A stretch of DNA of 64,000 nucleotides, taken from the NCBI GenBank assembly GCA_001592805.2, contig CP051141.1, positions 3,286,001-3,350,000 of the forward strand. Direction: 5' to 3'. Positions 1 through 10,130 of the stretch are shown here, piece after piece; the first letter of the stretch is position 1, and every line of letters starts with the position of its first letter. Origin of the DNA: Peltaster fructicola. Lineage: Eukaryota > Ascomycota > Dothideomycetes. The notes under the pieces were generated by a model that saw only the letters and a program-made list of their open reading frames with translations, ran no database searches and was not told where the DNA came from. Position numbers and translations under genes: made by a program.

Positions 1-1166
1 TAGGGCGCTGAGATAGAGGATCAGGAGGACTAAGCAGTCTTTGCCACCGTTGTAGGACAACGAGAGCTCATCTAAACTTGTGGCATGTTAGTACAACATG
101 ATGAGCACTGTGTTGCCTGCCGACACGTACCTATACTGCTGGAGTGCTTCTCTAATGACTCTCAGACTGAGCCTGCTCTGCTCCTGCACTCTCCGCAAAC
201 GTTCTGTGCCAGGATCCGCAGCTAAGAACGTCGTCAGTCTAGTATTGATCTCTCTGCAGACAGCTGGCAGTGTTGTAGCCTTCTCGCCGCCGCCATCGTG
301 TGTCAAGGAGCCATTCTGTGATCCGCCAGCGCTTTGCTGCGCTGTCATAACGCTACGGATGCCGTGGAACCGCGCTGCCTTATCGCATACACGCGGACGA
401 GAGGCGTGCTGGAGTAGTTGTGCCTGGAAAGTGAGCAATAGTCGCATCTACAGTCATCGTCCGGCTGCAGGGCATGACGCTGTCGTTGTGAAGAGCCTCG
501 AAATTTAGGGACCTACATTGCCCTGCATTCACAGAGCACGATCTCCCGCCCCACTCCCGATCACATGTAGGGAGGAAGCAGCTGGTTGACCTCGACAGCT
601 GTACTGTATAGACGTTCGATGATAGGTGGGTGACGCTTCGCAGATGTCGTCTGATCGGACATGTGCATCCTCGTGCCACCACCTAGACATATATGCAGGA
701 CAGCCATTGAAGCATTGCCTCAAGGTTCGAGGATCTCTGGCTACTCGCTCACCATATCGCTCCACCCCACACGATCTGGCGCGCCGGCCTCCCTCATTCG
801 GATAGGAAATTTCCGTGTTGCTGGTCTATATGCACGCCCCTCCTCCACCGACAGCATCTTGGATGACCATGTTTTCTCTCACGGACATTCCCATGCCTAC
901 GCATGATCTCCGTCTGCAGGCACACCAGCTCTAACCCCCAATGTGGTCCTGCTTCCCCGGCGCATATCCTTTGCCGTCCCAGCACTTGGTAGCGGTGTAA
1001 ATCTGGCTGAGCTTCAAGATCGCCATGCGGTGAGTGACAGCCATACCGTTTTGTGTCTCCACTTGCTTCTACCATTACTTCATCTCACCAAAATAACTCA
1101 CGATCGAGTCCTCTCGCTCCTTCTTTTCCAGCATCTCCCTTGCTTCCCTTGTGCAGGAGGCCCAGC
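1..1166. other. Intergenic stretch upstream of the MATE gene
   Basis: I see no convincing gene here; the open frames are short, overlap on both strands and look like no family. The last 80 bases before the MATE start are pyrimidine-rich, as in a fungal 5' leader. A GTGAGT donor at 1030 and a GTGCAG acceptor ending at 1156 could form a leader intron (see findings). Confidence 0.6.
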
Positions 1167-3256
1167 ATGAGCAAACCCTCTGACACCGACGCCACTTCTT
1201 CCATCCGCTCCGATCAAGCTCTATCCCTGTCTACAAAAGTCCAGCAAGCCCACGACTCATTGATCACGACTATTGCCGAAGAATCGATTGCTAGAGACAT
1301 TGAGGATAGTGCTATTGAAGAGGAGGACGAAGATGACAACGATGTGGACTCTACTTCACGTCACAGGAAGTCCATGGACATCCATCACCATACAGAGCAC
1401 TCCTTAGCTGCCACCTTCCACAGACCCAGCTTTGCTGGAGGCTCGCGTCCATTCTTCGGAGCTCAGATCCCTGAGTCTCGAGGTACAACACAGCAGGAGA
1501 TTGATGATGCCATAAACGACGAGAGAAGTCTTTTACGAGACAACCGCATAATTCCGCCAAAGCATCCTCGAAGTCAGAGTGTAGCATCTGGCCGGTCAGC
1601 ACGTTTACGAGCAAGAGTCTCTATACCAGTCTTTCATATACCGCGACTTGCACACGGCGAAGCTGTAGATGAGGAAGCCATTATCGGTGAGCCAGAAGAG
1701 CCTACAGAAACAACTGCACTACTGGGCGCTCGTGATCCAGAACTACCATATGGTGGCGAGGACGATCCTCAGAACATCGAGCAGAAGTGGGAGGAGGCTG
1801 TTCTGAGCGGCAAGATCAAGACTTCATGGCAGCGTGAAGCTAAGGTGCTTTTCCGCTATGCTGCTCCTGGAGTCATCACATTCCTTCTGCAGAACTCCCT
1901 GACGATGACCAGTATCTTCACAGTAGGACACATTGGCAAGACAGAGCTCGGTGCTGTGTCTCTCGGCAGCATGACTGCGAATATCACCGGATACGCCTTC
2001 TTCCACGGCCTGACCACGTCTCTGGACACTCTTTGCGCGCAGGCATATGGTTCAGGGAAGAGACATCTCGTCGGTCTGCAGTTGCAGAGAATGGTGTGGT
2101 TCTTGTGGCTCATTACCATTCCAATCGCCATTGTTTGGCTTTTCGCATCTGAGATCCTTGCTGCGATTATTCCAGAGCAAGATATTGCTGCACTCTCCGG
2201 TCGATACCTCAAGGTTCTAATCCTCGGAGCTCCTGCGTATGCTCTTTTCGAGAGTGGAAAGCGATATGTGCAAGCTCAAGGACGATTTGAAGCCACGACA
2301 TATGTGCTTCTCTTCTGCGCACCACTGAACATCTTCTTGCATTGGCTCTTCGTATGGGTATGTACGAATCGAACCTTCGTTTGATCATGCTAACATGTCT
2401 AGAAATTCGAATGGGGCTTTATCGGATGTCCTATTGCCGTTGTCATCACAGAGAACCTTATGCCGGTCCTGCTCATCTTGTACATCTACTTCTTCATCGG
2501 TCTGGAGTGCTGGCCGGGCTTTACTCGCAATGCTTTCAAGAACTGGGGTCCTATGATCAGACTGGCACTCCCTGGCATGGTTATGGTCATGGCAGAGTTT
2601 CTCGCTTTCGAGATCTTGACCCTAAGCTCGAGCTGGATCAGTGCTACACATCTAGGCGCCAACACCATTCTACAGACACTGAGTGTGCTGACCTTCCAGC
2701 TTCCATTCCCTCTGAGCATAGCTGCTTCGACCAGAGTTGCCAACCTGATTGGAGCCACTCTGCCTGAAGCCGCCATTGTCACTACGAGGGTCACCTTTAT
2801 CCTCGGCACGATTATTGGTATCTTCAATATGGTCCTATTGCTGGCACTGCGAGATTATGTGCCATATCTGTTCACAGGCGACGAAGATGTGGCACTGCTG
2901 GCGAGTCAGGTATTGCCAGTCAACGCTGCTTTCCAGCTTGTAGACGCTATAGCTGCTCAGTGTAATGGTTTGCTGAGAGGTCTGGGTAAGCAGGAGTTTG
3001 GAGGCTATATCAACCTGTTCGCCTACTACGTGGTAAGTCTAGTCTGTGCTGACATCGTGGACATCACTGACTCCCATAGATTGCACTTCCTATCTCTTTT
3101 GGCACTGGCTTCGGCCTACATTGGGATCTTTATGGCCTGTGGGCCGGACCAGCCATCGGTCTGGCCGTGGTCTCAGTTGGCGAAGGCTACTACATATGGC
3201 GCACATCGTTTGCAAAAGCAAGCGAAGAGGCAGCTGTGCGCAACGCTGCTGGCTAG
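1167..3256 (+). CDS. MATE-family multidrug/toxin efflux transporter
   Basis: Predicted polytopic membrane transporter of the MATE family, which exports organic cations and drugs by ion exchange. Three exons: 1167-2357, 2403-3032, 3080-3256 (665 aa). Introns are 45 and 47 nt, GTATGT..TAG with CTAAC and GTAAGT..TAG; splicing restores a continuous frame (FVW joined to KFEWGF, and YYV joined to IALPISFG). The first roughly 200 residues are a hydrophilic, acidic N-terminal tail, usual in fungal vacuolar and plasma membrane MATEs. The rest holds about 12 hydrophobic segments in two MatE halves, including GVITFLLQNSLTMTSIFTVG and the C-terminal GTGFGLHWDLYGLWAGPAIG. It converges on TAP42, whose stop lies about 100 bp away. 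The substrate cannot be told from sequence. Confidence 0.93.
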
Positions 3257-3354
3257 TACATAGACGTACATGATTGCATTGGTACATTGGCGCGATATAC
3301 TTCTACAGCAGACCATATAGCATGACTTATCATACAACGGCGTTGGCGCCGGTT

Positions 3355-4416
3355 TCATCCTCTATTGATGGTATTGCCGCTTCCTCGTGGGTTCGCCTCG
3401 ACATACTCGTCCCATTCACGAGCCTTCATCGTTGCTCGGTCCGAAGCTTCCATATCGTCCTCGTCAACTTCGGGCTTGATGCCGCTCTGTGAACCACCGC
3501 CATCGATGATGCCACCTCGCTTTCGTTCCTCCTCGAGATATTCGTCAATAGTCATGGTTGGGAGACTATGGTCCGGTCTGAACACGCCAGCTCTAAGCTC
3601 TTCTCTTTTGCTGCCGAAGAGTGTGAAGGGACGCAGAGGTTTGCCTGATCTATCTAAGAGAGGGCCTGTCATGCCGGCGGATAGAGGATTTGTATCGAGC
3701 CGCTCGCTGAATCCAGCACTCGTGCCTTGTCGTTCTCGCGCATCCTCTTCTTGCTGTCGAGCATCTGGAGGTGGTGTAGGCGGCGCCAAAGACAAAATGT
3801 GCAGCTCTTGTGCTATCGATTCCAGTGCTTGAAAGGCTTGATGGGTGCAGTAGGACAAATTCAGGAGCTGTACTTCTCGATATGCATTGTCATCGTCCTC
3901 GAGCACTGTCGGATTCTTCTCCATGTATGCCAGCTTCTCTTTTAGAGCTTTCTCCTCTTTGAACCGCTTGATCTTTTGGTCTCTTCTCGCCGCAGGATCC
4001 TTGACCGATGCTGTTGAGAATGTGTTCGGTGCCACCTCATACTCCTCCAGTAGCTGTGCATCGCCCTTGCTCAGGATATCGTATTGATCGAGGCGCTTCA
4101 GGTAGCCGCTGTAGCGCTGCTGAGAACGAAGTATAGTTGCCTTTCTATCCGTTCTTGAGACTCTCATGTATAGCTCTGCAAGCCGATAGTCCAGCAGGAG
4201 GAACTGCAGGTCTGCTGTGGCAATGTCCTCGAGGCTTTCGTTCGGACTGAAGAGTGCTACACGGCTGGCGATGTCGAGGCATTGTTCGTAGGCTTGGATG
4301 GCGGCGAGTAAGTTCTGTTGGAAGATCTCGGAGGTGCTATTGAAGGAGGACTCAATCTTGTTTCGTAGTGTTTCTGCTTGTTTATGCGTCTCGCGCAAGC
4401 TCTGTGAGCCTTCCAT
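3355..4416 (-). CDS. TAP42: TAP42/alpha-4 family PP2A-associated protein
   Basis: Single exon, 353 aa, ATG at 4416. TAP42/alpha-4 binds and stabilises catalytic subunits of the PP2A-like phosphatases (PP2A, Sit4, Pph3) and passes TORC1 signals in the cytosol. The N-terminal two thirds are helical and resemble the TPR-like alpha-4 fold (LLAAIQAYEQCLDIASRVAL; LQFLLLDYRLAELYMR). The C-terminal part is acidic and disordered and ends in the conserved tail with TMTIDEYLEEERKRGGI and MKAREWDEYVEANPRGSGNT, which is diagnostic for the family. Length matches the family. No intron is needed. A client phosphatase gene, PPH3, lies about 33 kb to the right. Confidence 0.95.
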   Translation of the reverse strand: MEGSQSLRETHKQAETLRNKIESSFNSTSEIFQQNLLAAIQAYEQCLDIASRVALFSPNESLEDIATADLQFLLLDYRLAELYMRVSRTDRKATILRSQQRYSGYLKRLDQYDILSKGDAQLLEEYEVAPNTFSTASVKDPAARRDQKIKRFKEEKALKEKLAYMEKNPTVLEDDDNAYREVQLLNLSYCTHQAFQALESIAQELHILSLAPPTPPPDARQQEEDARERQGTSAGFSERLDTNPLSAGMTGPLLDRSGKPLRPFTLFGSKREELRAGVFRPDHSLPTMTIDEYLEEERKRGGIIDGGGSQSGIKPEVDEDDMEASDRATMKAREWDEYVEANPRGSGNTINRG

Positions 4417-5226
4417 GATGGCTATCCGAGCGTTGATATAACGTGGTGAGCAGTTGAAGTGAAGAAGATGGCGTCGGTGTCTAAGAACAGCGGAGTGGCA
4501 TGCATAACATCACTGGTTAAATAGTAGGCGATGTTAGTGAGGACTTCTCATCCGATCAGTATACAGTTGAATTGTAAGCAGTTCTGGCGCTTCTCAGCTC
4601 CATCGGTGTCTCGTGCCCATGGAGGAACGTCGTTATGAACCCTTGTCGATGTCATCATCAGGGATCGCATATATTCACTCGAGTATACAGTCACAACTTC
4701 CCTTTTAGTCAGCTCACAGAAATGCTCGCCTGAGCTCAAGAAGTGTATGTGCAAATCGTATACAACGGTAGGCATCGTTTCCGAGAAGGTCCTTCGGTAG
4801 GATTGGAGCCTTCTTTGGTCAGAGTACTCCCATCATCAAGGTGAAGTCATCACTATGGCCTCCTCTGGCTGCATCGAGGATGTACTGTGTGTGAAACGAA
4901 CATTGTGTGGGTATCTAGTGGTCGTTACATGCTCGCAATGCGATTTTGGCCAGCAGTTGCTGTTGTACACGCCTCCAACGCCATCGCTGGAAAAGAATCC
5001 CTTTCCGTGACACCACAAAGTGTGCCTTCATTATTGTTGTTAACCTCCCGAACGCCATCAATCGCAAAGATCGATCCCATATCTCCGTTCTCTATCCCTT
5101 TGGTTCACTCTCTCATGCCATGACTCCGTTGTGTGTGCTTCCATGCATCATAATCCCGCGCCATAATTCCGTTGTGTATGCTCTCACGCATTGGCGGCCT
5201 CGCCCATGAACTCATCATCCATGCTT
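4417..5226. other. Intergenic stretch between TAP42 and the Ulp1-like gene
   Basis: About 0.8 kb with only short open frames. It holds the TAP42 promoter side and the 3' side of the Ulp1-like gene. I see two imperfect copies of a CCGTTGTGTRTGCT sequence near 5123 and 5169 but no further structure. Confidence 0.5.
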
Positions 5227-7808
5227 TCATCCGTCAGGCTCATCATCAGAATCGTCAGGCGGCAATACGTTGAGTGCGAAGTCGCCCTTGAAGCCTCCAT
5301 TGAGTAGGATGGCAACCATCTGCTTCCGGCTGTTTGACATCATGCCAGCTTGAACAAAGTGACTGGGACTAGTCTCATCCAATGCACATACCAGTGCGTT
5401 CATGCAGGTGAAGACACCGCAATCGTTGGCGTTGTTCTGTCGCGAGCTGCGGGCGCGATTGCGTTTCCAGCGTTCGGCACGATAGACATCACCGAGTTGG
5501 TCTTGCAGCCATGCTCTGCCCCATGCGACTATTTGATCTCCAGAGCCGCCGAGAGAGTCGTAGTAATGAATGAAACCATCGGCTTCTGGCTCGTCATCGT
5601 CATCATAGGTAGGTTCGATGGCCATGAGAGTCCAATGTGAGCCGGTGTTGACTGGCCAGAAGATGAATTCAGACTTGAGTAGCTGCTGTCCAGATATTTT
5701 CTGACGACGAGTCCATCCTCTGATAGCTGAAATGTTACCAGCGTTTCGGACTGTTGCCAACCATGCGCTATTGAAAGCAACATAGAATGGAGGACGTGTG
5801 TCGCTGTTCTGTGGAATGTATGCACGTGCAGTGTTTCTGGCTTGACAGACTGTAGCTAGCCAGGCGTTGACACCGTCGTCGTCCAGCCAAGAACTGTAAC
5901 CACCAGTGTTGCCGTCTGCTAGCATTCGTTGGAGAGTCAATCGTCTGACTTCAAATCTTGGCCTTTCGGTGGTGCACAGAACCTCTTGAGGGTCGTTGCT
6001 AGCGTTGAGTATGTCATGAATCTTTTGATCCCAATCGCCTGGTAGAGGTGCACCGATTTCGAAGCCTGACCAATGTTGTTCTTCCTGATCTTTGAGTCTT
6101 TGAGCTTGACGAGCTGCCTCTGCATCGCGTTCGGCTTTTGCTTGTCGTCGTTGAAGTTCTGCTGCCTCTGCATCTCGCTTGGCTTGTTGTTGTTCTTGCT
6201 GAAGTCTTGCAGCAGCCTCGTCAGCTGCCTTGCGTGCGGCATCTTGCTTGGCGACGAGCTCAGCTCGCTTGGCGGCGAGTGTTGCGGCGTGTTCTTGTGC
6301 TTTGCGCTCAGCTTCTAGTCGTCGTGTATGTGCCTCAGCCTCCTTTTCTGCCTTGATTGCAGCTTCTTGTTGTGCCTTGCGAGCAGCATCCTTTTGTGCC
6401 TTTGCTTGAAGACGAGCCTCTTGTCGACGCTTTACAAGCTCTTTCGCGATCTCTTTACGTTTGTACTCGGCGATAAGAGCCTCTTGTTCTTCATGCGCGG
6501 CAGCCTCTATTCGTGCTTTATCTGCAGCCTCCTTTTGTGCCTTGAGAGCAGCCTCTTGTTGAGCCTCCTCATCTGCTTGCTGTCGAGCTTTGGCCTCAGC
6601 AAGGGACTTCTCCTCTAGCTTCAGCTGCTTGAAGTTGGTGAAAGTAAGGTCGGCATCCGTGGCTTGAGCCTGACGGTATTCGAGGCGGAGGTGGAGGCTA
6701 TCGTAGATAGCTTGCTTTCGCTGTGTGGCTTCCTTCTTCTCGAGGCTAGCTGTCTCTGCTCGGAGTCTTTCGAGCTGGGCTTCCTGCTGATCGTCCCTAT
6801 CTACGACTTGCTCGAGGTCATAGGCGTGAATCTTGGCTGCTCGGTAAAGGAGCTGGTCGATGGATCGGTCTTTGAAAATTGACCTTGATTCCCTATCGAA
6901 GCGCTCAATCGATGAGCGGCGTGTGTCAGGCATTGCCTTTGGTGAGTACTGTCGTGGTGATGGCGAGCGACAGATTTTGGTGATTCTCGATACACCAGCT
7001 GTGACATGCTTGGTGCCTGGAATTGGTGCAGCGCGTCGCACGACACGCTGGCCACACGATGGTGGACTTTCGACGACTTGACCACAGCTTGCTGGCGTGC
7101 TGGTGGCCGACGAGATCTGCGCGCTAAAAGACGCCTCCTCAGATCGCTCAGAGATTGGTGACATCCATCTCTGATTGAAGTCTGCAAGAGGTGGCTGCGC
7201 AAGTCTGAACTCAGGTGTGTGAGACCTGAACTGTGCGTTGCGCTCGGCATTCGCGCGAGCACGCTGCACAGGCGTCAGACTTGACGCCGCCTCGTCCTCA
7301 ACGGCGTCACCCGCCGAGCCGCACGAAGCTGTTCTGGCGAAAGCCGTCTTTCACCAGTAGTTCTCACCCGTCTCCTATAGACAGGTGAGGCCGGATACCA
7401 GCCTGGAACGTAGACCCGGTCTTCGTCTACTGCTGGTGCCTCTTCCCAGAGGTCTTCTTCCTCATCCTCCTCTTGCAGGACCTCCTCGAGATCCTCAGCA
7501 GTTACGCACCTGCGTTTCCTGCTATCACCGCCGACAGGGACAGCAACACGCTGTATGTCAGCCACTCGAGCTCCGGCCGGACTCGAGTAGAAGGACGTGA
7601 TGCGGCGGAAGCCAGCAATCACTCGATCGTAGATCGACAACCAACCCATGCGGATTGGCTGCGATGGCAGATCGCCTTCAAACTCGACGGCAGCTCGTCG
7701 AGCAGGAGTTGGGATGATGACCTCCCCGTAGGAAGGCCCGTCGATGTCCATGACATCGGACCAAGACGAGTCAAGGGCCTCTGGCGAGGGCACCCTGAAC
7801 TCGGGCAT
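5227..7808 (-). CDS. Ulp1-type SUMO (sentrin) protease with long coiled coil
   Basis: C48-family cysteine protease that removes SUMO from substrates or matures it. Two exons, 7808-7311 and 7263-5227 (844 aa). The 47-nt intron (GTGACG..CTGAC..GTGCAG) joins RRAAR to RARANAE in phase 0. The downstream frame has no ATG near its beginning, which supports the splice. The N-terminal part is low-complexity and charged. A long Ala/Glu/Lys/Gln-rich helical region follows at roughly residues 310-560. The catalytic domain is at the C-terminus: His in SHWTLMAIEP, Asp in IHYYDSLGG, and Cys in NDCGVFTC. The acidic tail ends DSDDEPDG. It could act as Ulp1 or Ulp2; the C-terminal position of the protease domain favours Ulp1. 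Confidence 0.88.
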
Positions 7809-8657
7809 GGCCGCGGGTTGTGGTAGTGGTTGTGGTGGAGGAGCGGCCCAGCGAGGACGACTGGGACTTACGCAGTGTGCTTGATGGTGTCCTCTGCTTG
7901 TGATATCTTGTTGGTGCTCGTCGTTGGTGGTCGAGAGCGTGGTGTAAGGAATCGTGATAATGCGAAAGAACGCGAGATTTGCATGTGACAGTTTCTATTT
8001 CACCTTGTGTTCACCTACCTGTTTGCGGACTAGTGTGGAGGGGCCGTCGCCATGTCTACGAGATAAAGCGCAAGAAATTCGCACACAGAAGGTGCGCAAA
8101 AGAGCACAGAATCATTTCCAGTGTCAGTGATTGAAGATTATATCGAAGAAACCAAGACATATTGACTACGGCTACAGATACCATTGAGTGAAACTAGCGG
8201 TCGATCATTGCAGCAGTGTCTCACCTGCGTTCCTGGCTACTGGAAGTCCGCGGAAAGTATAAACGCATGCCTCCACAGCCAAATTTGGCAGTGATGAGAT
8301 GACACTCTCCTCTTCCGTCTACATGCTCACACACGTGCAAAGTCAGCATGAGATTACTTCCAGGCGTACCGTCGACCTGGCGCTACAATTGGCAGCAAAG
8401 AGAGAGTCGAAACTCGCAGATTTGCTTGTTACGTCGTACAAGACGATAACGCACAAAGGAAAGGCTGAGGACAATCAAACCGACTTTTGAGGCACCGATC
8501 CGGCACGACAAACACTGACGGCTTGTCTCTGACATCGATCGGTGGCAGTGCCTGGTGCCACCGTGCGATATAGTGTCTCTGCGCTGCAAGATATCACGAT
8601 GACCGCCCTTTGGCATCGAGACATACATGCTTCTCAAGGAGCAAGACAGACTCAGTC
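7809..8657. other. Divergent intergenic region with a short ORF
   Basis: Shared upstream region of the Ulp1-like gene (-) and the unknown gene (+). On the minus strand, a GTAAGT near 7870 could begin a leader intron. On the plus strand, a TATA-like AAGTATAAACG lies near 8255, followed by a 63-codon ATG frame at 8299-8490 without recognisable similarity. That frame may be an upstream ORF or chance. Confidence 0.4.
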
Positions 8658-9793
8658 ATGGCGCACTTGAAAGGCTGGCACTCCTTTAGGCTGGTATGTA
8701 TATCATCTGGGGCATTGCGACTACAAATCTGTGCATGTGCCAGGTCGAAGCACTACACCAAAGTGACGAGATGCATTACCGTTTTCCCTCAGACTTGAGC
8801 AGCGACGATGACGAGCACGATGGCCACAGCAGCATGTCAAGCAGTCTTCCCAATGTGCAGAGCAATCCAGAGCAGAGTGGCGACCAAAAGCTCCGCAGAC
8901 TGTGTGTTTCAAGCAACATCACGCCAACTGGACCAAACCATCACACTGATGCTGAATATGACATCGACATGGTTGCGCACTTGGTTTCCATTTACGACCT
9001 TGACGAGGACTCACGCTCACTGGACATTGCCAACGAACAGTGTACGACGAGCATGTCCCACGAGCACCAGCAGTGCAGTATAGAGCCCATGCCATCCGGG
9101 TGTGAGATTACAGGCCTCTCAGCAGACGAGCTACGTGCTACAGGGCACACAGAATCGCACGTCAATCTCATCATCTCACTTGCCAGTCGTGGAAGTGTGG
9201 GCATGTTGCCCACCAGCTGGAGGACTGGTTTGTTCTTCCTGCCATGGAGGTTCTTCACTCACGATGACAACACGATCCTAAGGTCTCACTATACCTCTGC
9301 CTACGCAGGAGAGATAGCTTTCACACGAATGCTCGACCTTGGTGGTTGGGTGCGCAGTGGTATTTCTGTTGGTCTGCCCCCAGAGACTCGCATCGAGAAG
9401 TTCTTGAAGGACTACATAAGGTGGACGCTCAAAGATGCAGGTCTCGACAAGCACACGACTTTGCCTATAGTCAAAGTCGTTACGGCAGCGAAAGCAATTG
9501 ATGACGAGAAAGTGTTAGCATGTGCAACCCGATCTCTGACTCGCCTGTCCGCGAGATATCACACCGCACTTGAAGAGCAGGCAACCAAATCTGATATGAG
9601 GACAGGCAGATGCAACTCCAGGATACCGACACTCTATGCGCTCATTGCAAAGCACAACAAAGTAGCTCTGGCAACGCTCAGACCTGACGATCCAAGTCAG
9701 ACACTGCTTCCAACCGCTCTCTTTGAGTTCGATGATCCACTACATGACTACTGGATTTCTCTTGCTCTGGCAATCATCGCCTGTCATACGTGA
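8658..9793 (+). CDS. Unknown acidic protein
   Basis: Not recognised. I propose two exons, 8658-8693 and 8744-9793 (361 aa). The 50-nt intron has a GTATGT donor and a CAG acceptor and joins GWHSFRL to VEALHQSDE in phase 0; an unspliced start at 8696 would lie inside this intron. The N-terminal 150 residues are polar, Ser/Asp-rich and low-complexity (SSDDDEHDGHSS). The C-terminal 210 residues look globular, with TGLFFLPWRFFTHDDN, an aromatic loop, and mixed helices around KFLKDYIRWTLKDAGL. No signal peptide, membrane segment or catalytic motif is evident. It converges on the Dicer-like gene, ending 337 bp from that gene's stop. The long frame and codon usage like its neighbours support a real gene; function is open. 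Confidence 0.65.
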
Positions 9794-10130
9794 GATGCGC
9801 AGATGTCATTTGCACAGGAGACTGGTATAGGTGTGGGAGTCTGTATGAAGTGTCAGCAGCTGAAAGATCATGATCCGGATCTGTGAGTATGACAGGTAGG
9901 CTTTTCAGATGAGCATCGTCTGGTGATCCGGCTCCAATCGTACAAAAGATGACTTGAAACCGAAAGGTCCCAAGGGTTGGTCATACGAATGTGTGCAGCG
10001 ATCATGCTACTACCTAAAGGGTCGTTGGTATCACAACCGGCTCAGCGTCAGATTGTATCATCGTCATTCATCATGATACACATCTCATTCATCATAGCTG
10101 CTAACAGCTCTCAGTATCTATCAAATCGAT
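9794..10130. other. Intergenic 3' region
   Basis: Space between the convergent ends of the unknown gene and the Dicer-like gene. It is mildly A/T-rich, with three close TTCATCAT copies around 10066-10100. No gene is seen. Confidence 0.5.
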
